Source of the DNA: Copromyces sp. CBS 386.78
Lineage: Eukaryota > Ascomycota > Sordariomycetes > Sordariales > Sordariaceae
Length of the DNA: 64,000 bases
Reading direction: 5' to 3'
Assembly (NCBI GenBank): GCA_030685235.1
Contig: MU839091.1
Location: 536,898 to 600,897, forward strand
Both the position numbers and the translations under genes were made by a program. Below, in pieces: positions 10,385-21,387 of the stretch. The notes beneath the pieces are model-generated. The model was not told the origin of the DNA. It made no database searches and was given only the letters and a program-made list of their open reading frames with translations. The first letter of the stretch is position 1, and every line of letters starts with the position of its first letter.

Positions 10385-12106
10385 GACGCAACGTTCCTTT
10401 CTGGACTTGAGCGGACGGTGGCAGGAGAGTCAGAGAGTTGACAGGACGGCGCAGAGTCTAGAACCCGAGACGGGATGTGGCAAGCAATTGGAGCGGGGTG
10501 AGAGACGAAGGTATGTATGCAGACAAGAGACGCGGGTTCGCGGGACCAGGACCAGCACAATGGCGGGGTTTCGAGACCAGAGACCGATGGCGGATTTGGC
10601 AGACGGCTATGTTGAGCGCCACAGACGGGAGTCGCGAATAGAGGTAAACGCTGAAAAAGCTAAACGGAGTCCAAGAGATGGGGATGGCGCATATGTGTAA
10701 GTATGAGTGGACGTATGATGATCACAAGAGCTTCTGTTTGGTTTGGTTGGATACCTTAACCGACGCGGACAGATATCGGGAGGTTGACGATGGAGAGGGA
10801 TCAGGATTGGATGGTATGGAGAGTAAAATGGTGAGAGGTTGTTCTTTCTCAAGAAGTTCCAGTTGTTGCTGCCATGGTCCAAGTTCAGTTCATTTCATGC
10901 ACTTGTATCATCCAGGGCGGCGGCTCTGGCGCAGCTCGGCGGGCAGCGGGCAGCTCACCCAGCTCAGCCCAGGAATGACGACTACGGTATGTACAGCGCT
11001 GCACGGACTTGGCACAGAGGTAGGTATCCATGTACACTACACTGAAGGCATCCGCTTACATAAGGTAGTGGGACACAGGACGATGACCGGCCGTCTTGTT
11101 CAAGATTGACTCTTCCTCACAGCCCTCCCTCGTGCCTCCCCTACCTCTGTTATACTAGGCATCTTCGAGTCCAGTTCCTTGAAATTCCTTTCCACATCCG
11201 GCTTGACTCATTCATGTGTTTGATCTTGTCTTTGAGGTTTCTGCTGTAGTCCTGTCAGGCGCCTCATTAAAATTCCGGTTGATCTTGCGCTCGATTTATT
11301 GGCCACTTTCACCACTGTCAGCGGCCTAGGCCCGCGCGACTATCCAAACGACTTTTTCTTTTTCCGTTAGGATATACTACCTCGAGACTGCGGTACCGTA
11401 TCTCTAGGCTAACATGTTCTTCTTTTCTACCTACGCAACGCACATCGCGTTGGGTCACCATTCCAGGTTCCTCTTTTCTGAATGGACAAGATATCCACTA
11501 TCAAAAAGGCAGTGGTAGGTACCGTATGTACCTTCCCGTCTCTTGGGAAGCTGTTCTTCAACCGTACCTTCCTTCAGGTTGCGGCAGGGTTTTCAAGAGC
11601 GACAACATGGAAACTCTTTCCGTCAACTGAACATCTCTTTACAACTTTCTTCACTTTTCTCCCCGTCTCTTCCGTTCATATGGCTTCACTTTACTCTGCT
11701 GCACCACCACCACCACCACTCACAATACCACTTGCAAGGTTCAAGTCTCGTTGTCCCGTTACTCCTGCGCGTATCCTGCACTCGCTCCGGCTCCAAGACG
11801 TCCTCGGGAGACGGCTCGTCACATATTGCCCCAAGATTCCGTCACCAGCCATCCGACAAACGACTGGCGACATTCTCGCGTACAAGGCTGGGCTGCTCTA
11901 TCCGGTTGACTCTGCCCAGTCAACCTCAATGGGAAACGTCTTATTTGCAGTGGTCTGTAGCTGAGGTCTGCCTGCCTGGCTCCAGTAAAGCCCATCTACC
12001 CCACTCTCGCTGCCGGTGGAACCTAAAGGTGGTCTAAGCCAACAAGATTACCCTTCAGCCCAAGCTCTTCATCCTGTTCTCAGGCTTATCACATATAAAA
12101 AGCACC
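10385..12106. promoter_or_regulatory. Upstream region between divergent Snx41 and dsRBD genes
   Basis: 1.7 kb separates the two start codons. Pyrimidine-rich patches near 11560-11700 probably belong to the leader of the plus-strand gene. ORFs at 11482-12037 are short and low-complexity; none looks like a gene. A TATAAAA-like run (ACATATAAAA) sits 10 bases before the downstream ATG, too close for a TATA box. Confidence 0.45.
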
Positions 12107-13430
12107 ATGTCCGACTCCGACTCTCAGTCCAATAAACGAAAGCATCTCTCAACACATTTTTATCCCCACCGGCAAGAACCACCAAAGCGAAGCAGGCAAG
12201 GACCTAACGGGGCAACAGCAAGCCTCTTCACAACCATGGCCACTCGCCAAACCAATGCTGCCGGAGCGGCCATCTTCGACGAGCCTGTCTCATACCTGGA
12301 CCTCAAGGCCTGGATCGCCGAACAGGAAGCGCTACCCCAGCCAGAGCCACTCACTGACGTCCAAAAGAGAGCCATTCTGGACCTGAAGAAGTCCATCGTC
12401 AAGACGAAGCAGAGTTTTGACATCGACGACGCCGATTGGATCTCTCTACTCATGCGTAAGTCTATACCTTTGTTTCTCTACAGGCTCCTAGAACTACTTA
12501 TTAATGCACCATACAGGATACCGGGATGCCCACCAAGCTGAAGGATGCACCGTCGAATTCAATGATAACCACCAGAATCAAGTCGGTAAGGTCGGCTTCA
12601 TGTGCTTTGTCTCACTTTCAGTAACCAGCGACTGGGAGCCGATACTCTTCCCCAGCAAAGAGAATGGCATATTAGTGGACAGCACTACCGGAGCACCTTA
12701 TGTACCGCACTTTTCCAAGAAAAAGGACGCAAAACGGTACGCAGCCAAATGCGCTATCGAGTGGCTCATGTATCAAAGGTACATGCCCTCGGATTGCCAA
12801 AACGTGACTTTCAAGGCAAAGTCTGGGCAATCTAAGCAACAGCCTCGAGTTCCAGGTGTGGTCCCTTCGGTCATTACTCCCCAGAAGACACCTACGGCAC
12901 CGGTCAACACCAATGGACTCGCTAATGGTACTGGCGCCGTGTCTGCCCCCATCTCCATCCCCGCCACGCCATCGCCTCCCGCAAACGGGGAGTCGGAATC
13001 AAACAACGGTAGCAATGGTGCCTCTCTAAACCCAGATGCCGTGAGTAACTCCGAGAACTCATTGGCACCTTATCTTGCCAAACCACCTCCGCCTCCTCCG
13101 CGTAGGAAAGTCGTCGACAACCTTCTTGATATTGACGTCCATGACGATAGTATCTCGGTCCACCAACGAGTATCGGTGATGGCCAACAGACTGGGAATGA
13201 CTTGCCCGGAAGTCAGAGTGGAACTGATCCCTGATACTCAGAGCATGTATCGCGGACGGGCCATCTTTCCGATCGAGGCCGGGCCGATACCGGAGCATGT
13301 CGGGCGAGTGGACAGCGGTTATATGAAGCAGCCCACCAAGGAGATGGTGGGCGAGCAAGTGCTGGAATTTTTGTTCCAACTTGAGCAGATACGGCTTGCG
13401 GAGCTCGATTCTATCATTGCGGATGACTGA
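12107..13430 (+). CDS. Double-stranded RNA-binding-domain protein, function unknown
   Basis: Two exons, 12107-12455 and 12517-13430 (61 nt intron, GTAAGT to CAG), give 420 residues starting MSDSDSQSNKRKHLS. The N-terminus has a basic nuclear-type signal (SNKRKHL, PPKRSRQ) and a helix (PLTDVQKRAILDLKKSIVK). A degenerate dsRBM follows: an extended strand region (SDWEPILFP, GAPYVPHF) and the diagnostic second helix SKKKDAKRYAAKCAIEWL. A disordered P/S/N-rich linker leads to a second globular region (VSVMANRLGMTCPEVRVEL and GEQVLEFLFQLEQIRL) that resembles another dsRBM. No RNase III, Dicer or ADAR catalytic residues are seen. It may act as an adaptor in RNA biology, but this is inference. A 36 nt GT..AG segment at 12586-12621 could be spliced in frame; I kept it as coding because it is shorter than usual introns. 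Confidence 0.75.
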
Positions 13431-14028
13431 AGTCATGGAGCGTGAATGCCGTGGTGTCAGGCAGAACAAGAAAGTTTGTCATGGGATTTCTGGTTGGGAG
13501 CGCACAATTCGTGGTGCCACCTCGGTCGTTCTGTGGGTTAGCTCTCGTGGACCATGAAAGGGACATTGTGAAAGCATCTGGCAAAACCACAATCACGTAT
13601 GGAGGGCAATTTCCCGTCGCAGAGCGGATTTTGAAGTGATGGGCTGCCTGTAGGTGGGATGAGGATGGTGCCGCCCGCGGTATAGATACCATCCCACAAG
13701 TCTACTGTGGACATCCCTCCTCGAACGTACGGGTGAATCGTCGATCGCCATTGTTTAAGGTAGCATGAGAGCAGCGAAGGAACTGTAAGACTTCTGATCA
13801 GCGAAATAGTTGTTCAGTTATGAGCGTTAGGACTCAGTGACAGTAACAAATAGGACCACAGGCAGCCATAGTTTCCTATTGCTTGTGGTGCAAATACCGC
13901 ACCGCATCGATCAATGCATCAATGCAATCCTACACCGTGGTCCATTACCAAGATCAACGCCTTGCCAGATAGCATCTCAACCACTAGGATTACTTAATAA
14001 GTAGAAATTCGACCGTGTTCGCTCCACA
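13431..14028. other. Convergent 3' intergenic region
   Basis: About 600 bases between the dsRBD stop and the TBC gene stop. There are no recognisable features beyond unremarkable unique sequence. Confidence 0.5.
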
Positions 14029-14511
14029 TCACCTCCCCGGCTCAACCTCACCTTCTCCTCCCAACCCTCCAGGTCCTTTCGACCCTTCTTCCTCCGCCTT
14101 CCCATCACTCCTTTCCTTCTCTTTACCAGTCCTCGAAATAACCTCCAACCCAAAAATCCCATCTCCCAACGGCCCCGTTCCGTGAAGTCCCAACTTATTC
14201 CTTCCAGCCCCATCTTCACCGTCTTCGCCAAAAAGAAACGCATTACGTTCCCTTGAGGCGTTACTCATCCTGTGACTCTTCCCCAAGCTCTTTTTTCTGG
14301 GTTTCTTTTTGGTTTCTACGACTTTAGCCAGAGCGGAGTGGCTAGAAGAGCTTGCGAATTCTGGAAAGGCGACCGTCGGTGAACGGGGTGGTGGGAAGGG
14401 ACTTGTGTGTAACGTTGGGGAGAGAGATGAGGTGGTGCTATCTTCTGGTTCGAGCATCCAGGCAAAGGAGGAATGGGCTATTGTTGAGCGGGTGGGGAGG
14501 GGTTGAGGACG

Positions 14512-14544
<33 letters not shown>

Positions 14545-16864
14545 TTCTTGGGTTTCGGGGTGGGTTGTTATAGGTGGTGGTGGTGGTGACGATTGTGTTT
14601 GTTCGGTGGGGTTTATTGAGGGCGGTGATGATGGTTTTTGGATCACGGGAGATGACGAGAGGTCGGTTTTGGGTTTGTCTATGGTGTTGTTTTCGGGTGT
14701 GATCGTCTCCGTTGGGGTCTTGGGAGGTCCATCCACTTCAGCTTCCGATGTTGTTCCTGCCCCTGGTGCAGATGGGAGGGTGGTGATAGTTGACGCCTGC
14801 GATATGCTAACCTCCCCTTCCGCTTCTGCTTCCGGTCCCTCTTCCTCCACGACCGACGAAGTCATCACCACGGGTGTCGTATCCAGTGCAACCGTTGGTG
14901 CCCTTGGATCACCGCTGCCTCTGTGATGAGAAGGTGAGAGGCTGAGAGCGTTGAAAGCCGGGGCCGAAGCCGAAGGAGGTGGAGACGACGGTGCTTGCTG
15001 CTCACCCTCAGTAGCAGACTGAGACTCGTCCAAATCAGGCAGTATCAGCGATGAATCCTCCAAACACGCTTTAACAAACTGAACCCTCGCCGCAGCAATC
15101 TCCACCGTTTCGACGTGCTTCTCCTTATCGGCTGATTCCCCTAATCCTGAAGCGGCGAGTTGTTTGAGACTAGTAATCGACTCATCCAACATGGCAGCTA
15201 ACTGTCGATTCCTTCTTTGCATGCTCGTGACCGTGTGTTGTGGCGGGTGGTAGATCTGATTCTGGTACCCGTCTCGCAAAGAGCCGCGGCCTGCTGGGGT
15301 CCTACTACCAGACGAACGGGCTTCCTGCAGACCCTTCTTGATCTCGCCCATGGCGTCCCGTACGGCTTGGTTGATGCCTAGCTTCTCGCCGCGTTCCATC
15401 ATGTTCTTAGCAGCGCCGGAGAGAAGGGCTTCGACGCCTCCGGGTTGTTGTAAGGAGGAAAGGGGTGAGCGGGCTCCGAGGGTTCGTTGGCGTAAGCTTC
15501 CGAAGCCGCTGTGTTTGGAGGGAGAGGCTAGTGGTTGAGGAAGGGGACCTGGGCTGGTGACTGAAGGAGGAGCTGCTGAAGGTGATGGGAGTGGGTGCTT
15601 TCCGGTGTGTTTGAAGATGATGGTGGCGCCGCCAGCTGGGTTAGGGTGGTCTCGTATGTATAAGGCATCGTCGACAAAGGTGTGAGGGCCTTGTGATTCT
15701 GGAGGGACTGGGTAGCGGAGGAGGAGTTGTAAGGCCATGGCGTAGTCTGATTCGAGTACTGTGGTTTGGTTTGGTGTCAGCTTGCTCAGTTCGGCATGGA
15801 ATGTGAAGTGACAAAAAAGTGGTCTCACATGTCCATCGGATTCTCAGTAGCATGGCTACACAGATCAGATCTATCAGATCCAACTTCGGGTCGAGAGCAA
15901 AAATAGTGTCCCATAATACAAGTAACTGTTCGAAAGGAAACTCTCTGCCGAACAAAAGGCGGATCCAACGAATGAGGAATATCTGAGGAAGAATCTCAAT
16001 CTCCTTCAGATGGCTTGCAAGTTCAGGATCCACCTGCATGAGCAGCTCGTCGTGGATGTGCCTACTCTTCTCGACGATGGTGTTTTGTTCGCCTGTTTTA
16101 TCATTGCCCACTTCGTAAAAGGCGCTTGCACGCGCCATGAGCATCGAGAAAATAGTGTAAGCGTCGTGTTCGACGTATGTCGAGTCCAACATGTCAAGCA
16201 TAAGAGGGTCGACCTCCTCCTCCTCCTCGTCGGCTGCCACCGTCTTTCGGTCCAGAGCGTCCTGGGTGAGGACATGAACAATAGGGGCGAGAAGTTCGTG
16301 CATCCCCTGGCGATAGCCACCCACGCCAGGATTGAGCTTACAGTAGAGGAACAGGATATCAAGGATCATGGCCTGGACATGGTCTTGGTGATAAAGGGGA
16401 TGATCCGGAAGCCGCTGGACGTCCTGCAGGATTTCGGACCGGATAAGCTCATCTTTGCGCACAAGTTCCCAAGGCGAGTCCGGGTCGTCGGCAAGAGGAT
16501 CAACTGGTAGCTCAGCCAGCAGCTCGGGGTGCTTGATGAAGCGAAGATGCTTCTCGTGGATGGAAGTATATGCGTTGCGACATCCGCTCAATGTCTCGGC
16601 CCACTTTTCAGTTGGCGAGTCTCGAAAGAGAAGGAGGATCTTCCAGCAGACGGAGCGACATCCTGTTAGGCATGGGCTGTCTTGTGGGTGGTGCTTGATG
16701 GCCTGCTGGAGATCCAAGAAGCTGGAGGGCTTGGAGCTATATCGGAGTGTCTCTTCCCATCTTGACCTGAGGACAGGTCAGTGTTTGGCAGGCCGATGGT
16801 CTACGGAGAGGTCATGTAGAGACACTGTGATAAAAACATACTTTTCTTCAGACAATGGTCTCAT
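14029..16864 (-). CDS. TBC-domain Rab GTPase-activating protein, TBC1D5-like
   Basis: Stimulates GTP hydrolysis by a Rab GTPase, by analogy with TBC1D5 acting on Rab7 in retromer and autophagy traffic. Three exons, 16864-16842, 16766-15829 and 15758-14029 (introns 75 and 70 nt), give 896 residues. The tiny first exon encodes MRPLSEE plus the first two bases of the next codon. The TBC domain spans roughly residues 40-370. The dual-finger residues are present: IxxDxxR as EILQDVQR (Arg126) and YxQG as YRQGMHELLAP (Gln161). Other TBC motifs are RSVCWKILL and the WIRLLFGREFPFEQLLVLWD helix. An acidic DEEEEEVD loop lies inside the domain, as in TBC1D5 relatives. The C-terminal half is disordered, with a Q10 run (bases 14513-14542) and a helical FGSLRQRTLG-to-ALLSGAAKNM section. 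The RIP-mutated transposon lies about 260 bases upstream of the start. Confidence 0.9.
14513..14542. repeat. (GTT)n microsatellite coding polyglutamine on the minus strand
   Basis: About ten GTT units read as CAA (Gln) in the TBC protein frame. Confidence 0.9.
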
Positions 16865-17125
16865 GACTTGAGCGACGGTGTGACGTCGTTGATGGGGCAG
16901 CCCAATATCCCCCCAACTTGCTTTCCGAGTACGTCGGCCGATGTGGCTCAGTGATGCTATTCAGGAGTTGCTTGTTGTTGTTGACAAAACGGTTGGTTAG
17001 GGTTGTAAATGTCGAGCAGTGTATATAACAGACGCCATCAAAGATGCTGTTGAGCTGTGAGAAAGATGAGACGGAAGACAAGAATGTCCCCGTCGTCAGT
17101 GAAGGCTTGATGGTAGAGGGTGGTA

Positions 17126-18521
17126 CAGTGGGTGCCACAAATAAACGCCCCGCACTTTTTTTTCAGAAATCCCGTACCATCACCTCCTTTCTTTCCAAAT
17201 ACCTCACAACCACATTTCTTAGTAAAAACAGCTCAAAACTAGTTATCTGGTACTTAAGATAATTGGGAAAAAGATAGCCGATTTCAATATTTCGTATACC
17301 AACCCTTAGCAACGATAACCGCCTGGATACGGTTTAGCATCGAATCTATTAACCTATTTAATACTCCTATATCTAAGTCTAGCCAAATTTTCATTGCTGC
17401 ATTAATAAATAAATCTATAGTCTTTTCGTTCTTTTTTATAGTTGCTAATTCTAGAAATCCCTTCGCTATCCCATCCTTTAGTAAATTCTATAAATTTTTA
17501 ATAGGGTTAAAATCAAGTAAATATAGAGGCTATAATAAAATTTTGAAGTATATTTCTTCGAACTATTCTCTTACTAACTTTAATTTATAAATAAGCATAT
17601 TATTTTGTATAAAGATAATGCCCGGTTCTATTAGCCTAAATAATTCTTCTTTAAGAATTTACTTATAAATTTAAATCGTTATACCTCCTCTTTTTAAATC
17701 GGAATTTCTATCGTAAACTATAAAATCACTCTTCACCCTATAGCGAATTATACCCTAAAATATTTAAAATAAATACTTAGACTTATACTTAGCTTAAATA
17801 TATTCGACGTCTATAGTAGAAGAGCTTAAAAGGAACGAAATCCATTAAAAGTTAATAAAAAAAAAAGAAGAAAAAAAAGGGAATTATTTACCTTTAAGGC
17901 GGAAAATTTAAAACCTTTTTCTACCTCGCCTTTTTCCAATAGTAGACTTATTAAAAAAAAGAACAGTCCTCCAAAATAAAATATTTTTATTTTCGTACTC
18001 TAAAAACTATATATATTTATTACTAACCGATTTTTAGAAAAAATATAATCGAATAATAGTAAAGTAGTATTTAATACTTTATTTTTTAAAGTAATTCGCA
18101 AAATAAGTTTTCCCAATATAGGGAATAGCCTTTTTTCTCAAATTTCCGAATTAGATAAATAGGTCTTTAATAACTTCTTGTAAGATCGCTCTCCTATTTC
18201 TCTTATTTAGTACTAGTAGTCGACTACGGCCTAGTTTTGAAATATTCTAATTTTAGTATTTAAAGCGCTTTACTACGCCTTTTATATATTCTAGCGTTAC
18301 TCCCTTATAAATTGCGATAACTACGAGCGTAACGCTATTAGAGTATCTCGCTGCAATCCGGTTCTTCCGCTAAGGAGTTAAATGCTTAAATTTCGCCTTT
18401 TTGATAGGGGATGAATTAATTACGGCCATTTGAATAAAAAAGGTGTAAAAATGAAGATGTGAAAATTAGGTTGAAATGCGAGGTTTTCAAAGTGCGAGGC
18501 GTTTATTTGTGGCACCGACTG
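17126..18521 (-). mobile_element. Tc1/mariner-type DNA transposon, RIP-mutated
   Basis: The 1,396 bp element is bounded by TA (17124-17125 and 18522-18523), the target of this superfamily. Terminal inverted repeats begin CAGTGGGTGCCACAAATAAA on the left and CAGTCGGTGCCACAAATAAA on the reverse of the right, and remain alike for about 35 bp. The interior is strongly AT-rich with many stops, unlike its flanks. The transposase lies on the minus strand and ends at 17284. The element sits in the divergent upstream region between the TBC gene and the aftiphilin-like gene. Its length fits Tc1/mariner (1.3-1.6 kb), so the copy is full length but dead. Confidence 0.92.
17284..18300 (-). pseudogene. Degenerate Tc1/mariner transposase
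   Basis: On the minus strand the C-terminal part is still readable with only scattered stops: IKNLQNLLKDGIAKGF-like text, then LIDSMLNRIQAVIVAKGWYT and KY followed by TGA at 17284-17286. This is the conserved DDE transposase C-terminus. Upstream, the QDN-type motif reads QNN and the PYSPDLNPIE-type motif reads LYLLDFNPIK. An Asp-to-Asn and a Glu-to-Lys change are those expected from G-to-A transitions under RIP. The N-terminal half is too decayed to fix a start, so the right boundary is approximate. Confidence 0.8.
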
Positions 18522-18523
18522 TA

Positions 18524-18877
18524 CTGATGCTGTGACGGTTGTGGTGAGTGACCCAATGACAGTTCTTGGCTGCCAAGACCTCTTCATTCAGTGGGATGGT
18601 GAGTGCACTGAATGTTAATGGTGGGGCAGGGGCGGCGCATAGGTGGGGCCAGACTTGTCCGCTGTTCCGCCTAGTTGACACCGCCCGGCAGGCATCCCGT
18701 CCATTTCATCCTCACTCTCAACGCCATCAACGACAACGACGCCTCATGAAACAGTGAAGCTCCCTACAGCATAAAGACAACGGGTTCTGCTCCACTATAG
18801 TTTCTGGAACCTGTCGACATATCTGGACAGGATCCTGTCCCATCACCAAACCGTTCGGCTCCTGAAGCACAACCATC
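18524..18877. promoter_or_regulatory. Upstream region of the aftiphilin-like gene, right of the transposon
   Basis: 354 bases of unique sequence between the transposon TA site and the ATG at 18878. No specific site is recognised. The original promoter may have been split by the insertion. Confidence 0.4.
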
Positions 18878-20659
18878 ATGTCAGCCGACCTCTTTGCGGC
18901 CTTTGGGGCCTCATCCCAGGACCAACAGTCGACTCAGAAGAACAACAACGACCCCTTTTCTTTCTCGGCACCAAACAACAGCGCATTTCCGCCACAACCA
19001 CAGCAGCCAAAGCCCCCTCAACCACATCAACAACAGCCAGTTCCTGTCTCTATTCCATGGCCGTCCGTATTGCCTAGCCAACCTCCGCAGTCGAACGTAT
19101 GGGGCGATCTCGGTACGCTAGGCGGTTCCCAAGGAGCCTTTCAGAGTTTCCAGTCCGTAACACCAGCTCCGGTGCCTCCGAAACCCACCGAGGATGAGGA
19201 CGGCTGGGGAGACTTTGAGGTTGCCGCCCCTACAACGACGACACAACCCACGCAACCTACGCCAAGCGCCTTCTATCCGACTAGCAACGCCGAACCGCCA
19301 CGAAGCCGTCTCGTCAGAAGCCCAACGCTTGATCTGGTGTCCAATAAGCTTGTCAACCTGGACTTGTCTTCGGCTGCTACTCAGCCATCTGACAATAGGC
19401 CCACCCAGAAACAGAAACCCGTGATTAAGCCTATCCGGAACGCTGACCCAAACGTCTTGTTTGATGCCGATGACTTTGAGCTCCAGGAGGTAGACGATGA
19501 GGATGATGATGATGATGATGATGAGTTCGGTGACTTTGAAGGCGCTCCAAGTCCCGCGCCGATTGTCCCAGCCGCCAGTTCCGGCACAAAAGAACCAAAG
19601 AAACAGCCGCCTGGCCTTTTCTTATCGGGTGGCAATTCCCAGACGCTATATCGAGAAGCGCCGAAATCTCCTTACGCATCATCCCACACTCGAACACTCA
19701 GCCATGTCAAGGAGCTCAAGATCAAGACACCAGTGGCCTCGGACTTTCCCAAAGAGGTCAAGGACCGAGAACCTTCCCCCGTCACAGCTTGGCCGTCAGG
19801 TACTGGTGATGGTTTTGGGGATGATTGGGATGGGTTCAAAGATTTTTCCGTCACCAAGACCAAGACACCGGCAAAGACGGCTGGTAATACTAAAACGCCA
19901 GCAAAGAGGCCAGACCTAGACTCTTCTTTTCACTCAGACTGGAAGGACTGGGGGGAAACAGAGAACAACACACCAAGGCTTGTCGGGGTTGCTTCCCCAG
20001 TCACCAGCTCTGACAAAAGTCCCCCGCCTACGAACGTGCCTCCGCCATCCATCTTGCTCTCCATACTACCCCAGCTCCTCGATCTCTCCAAAACATCACT
20101 TCTCAAGATCAAGGCTCTCCCCGCGGCCAAGCAGCATGCTATTGTTTCCGATCCTGCCACCATGACATTCTTACGCGGTTATCTGGCCCTGGCTACTGTG
20201 ACAGGCAGGATCATCGCTGGCCGGAAGCAAAGGTGGCAACGCGACAAGTTTCTCGTGCAGGGCATGTCCATCTCGGCCGCAGGAGGCATGAGGGGAATGA
20301 AACTTGCCACTGTTGACAAGACTCAATCTGCTAGAGACGATCACAGTGCCGTTGCGGTTCTTGATGTCTGGTCCCAGCAGGAGGGAAGTCTACGCTCTAC
20401 AGTCACGGCAGCTAATGCTGCCTCGGATACGAAACTCAAGGTCCCTCAGCTTAAGCTCGCTCTCCAAGTTCATGTAGTCAAGAACGTACCCACGGCACCG
20501 AAACCCTGCGTGGTCTGCGGCCTCAAGAGGGATGAGAGAGTTAGCGGAGTTGACTTTGATGTCGAGGACAGTTTCGGCGAGTGGTGGATCGACTTCTGGG
20601 GCCATAGGGCATGCAAGAACTTTTGGGTTGAGCACGAAGCCAAGTTGAGACAGCGATGA
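18878..20659 (+). CDS. Aftiphilin-like/fungal 'ppk6'-class protein with FGDF and WGDF motifs
   Basis: Single exon, 593 residues, starting MSADLFAAFGASSQDQ. The N-terminal 370 residues are disordered and carry repeated acidic aromatic motifs: DGWGDFEVA, DDDEFGDFEGA, GFGDDWDGF and SDWKDWGE. FGDF fits the consensus recognised by the gamma-ear of clathrin adaptor AP-1 and GGA proteins, so a trafficking accessory role is inferred. A helical domain follows (ILLSILPQLLDLSKTSLLKI). The conserved C-terminus contains the pair CVVC and ends FGEWWIDFWGHRACKNFW. As I recall, fungal relatives with this C-terminus are often labelled kinase ppk6, but no protein-kinase motifs (GxGxxG, HRD, DFG) are present here, so that label looks wrong. 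No intron is needed. Confidence 0.72.
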   Translation: MSADLFAAFGASSQDQQSTQKNNNDPFSFSAPNNSAFPPQPQQPKPPQPHQQQPVPVSIPWPSVLPSQPPQSNVWGDLGTLGGSQGAFQSFQSVTPAPVPPKPTEDEDGWGDFEVAAPTTTTQPTQPTPSAFYPTSNAEPPRSRLVRSPTLDLVSNKLVNLDLSSAATQPSDNRPTQKQKPVIKPIRNADPNVLFDADDFELQEVDDEDDDDDDDEFGDFEGAPSPAPIVPAASSGTKEPKKQPPGLFLSGGNSQTLYREAPKSPYASSHTRTLSHVKELKIKTPVASDFPKEVKDREPSPVTAWPSGTGDGFGDDWDGFKDFSVTKTKTPAKTAGNTKTPAKRPDLDSSFHSDWKDWGETENNTPRLVGVASPVTSSDKSPPPTNVPPPSILLSILPQLLDLSKTSLLKIKALPAAKQHAIVSDPATMTFLRGYLALATVTGRIIAGRKQRWQRDKFLVQGMSISAAGGMRGMKLATVDKTQSARDDHSAVAVLDVWSQQEGSLRSTVTAANAASDTKLKVPQLKLALQVHVVKNVPTAPKPCVVCGLKRDERVSGVDFDVEDSFGEWWIDFWGHRACKNFWVEHEAKLRQR

Positions 20660-21387
20660 TCACCAAGCAACAACGGATACCATTCGGATCCCATACAAAC
20701 TCTCCTCGCTCGTCGCCAAACGTCAACACGGTGAACCATGTGCGGGCAGTCGGGTCAGGTAGCCACCAGGAGACCGGATTAACCGTGTACGTAGGAGTGG
20801 ACGTCCATGTGAAGAGAGTGTCAACGAGTGTGTACGCTACGCCGTACTGTGTGTGTCCAGCTCAACAGGGGCCAGAGTCCCACGTCAACCCCGCGCCTTT
20901 GGTGATAAAGTGAATGTACAACCTGGACTGGATTTACATAATATCAACCGAGGGAGGGAGTGACACGCGTTCTCTCTATTTTTGTCTTTCCTACCACAAT
21001 AGCGACAGGTCACTTATAGGGAGGTGCTAGCACGTTAGGGGAGCTGGCTCAACACTAACTGTTTACCCCGCACTTGGCATGTCAACATGTTAAGAACCGG
21101 CTTAGGCCTTTATCAGCTTCATCGGGAGCCAATCGCCCGATCGGTTTCGGTCCGGGTCAGGACCCGGGAATTAGACATCCGAACCCGCTAAACCTCGGCG
21201 CCCCATCCGCTTATTAGAATAGTGTGGCTGGACAACAACATCCGCCTCCAGGTTGTCTTGCTCTGACATCAACTGGCAACAAACGGCCGAAAAACGACGA
21301 GACAACATCCACCAGCCAATTCCCCGGTACGAGAATTACAGCATCCGTCACCTTGCTCCCACTTGATTCGGCATCACCTCAGACACC
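20660..21387. other. Intergenic region upstream of the Tfc7-like gene
   Basis: 728 bases with the 3' end of the preceding gene and the promoter of the next. Nothing specific is seen apart from a GC-rich stretch near 21100-21210. Confidence 0.45.
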
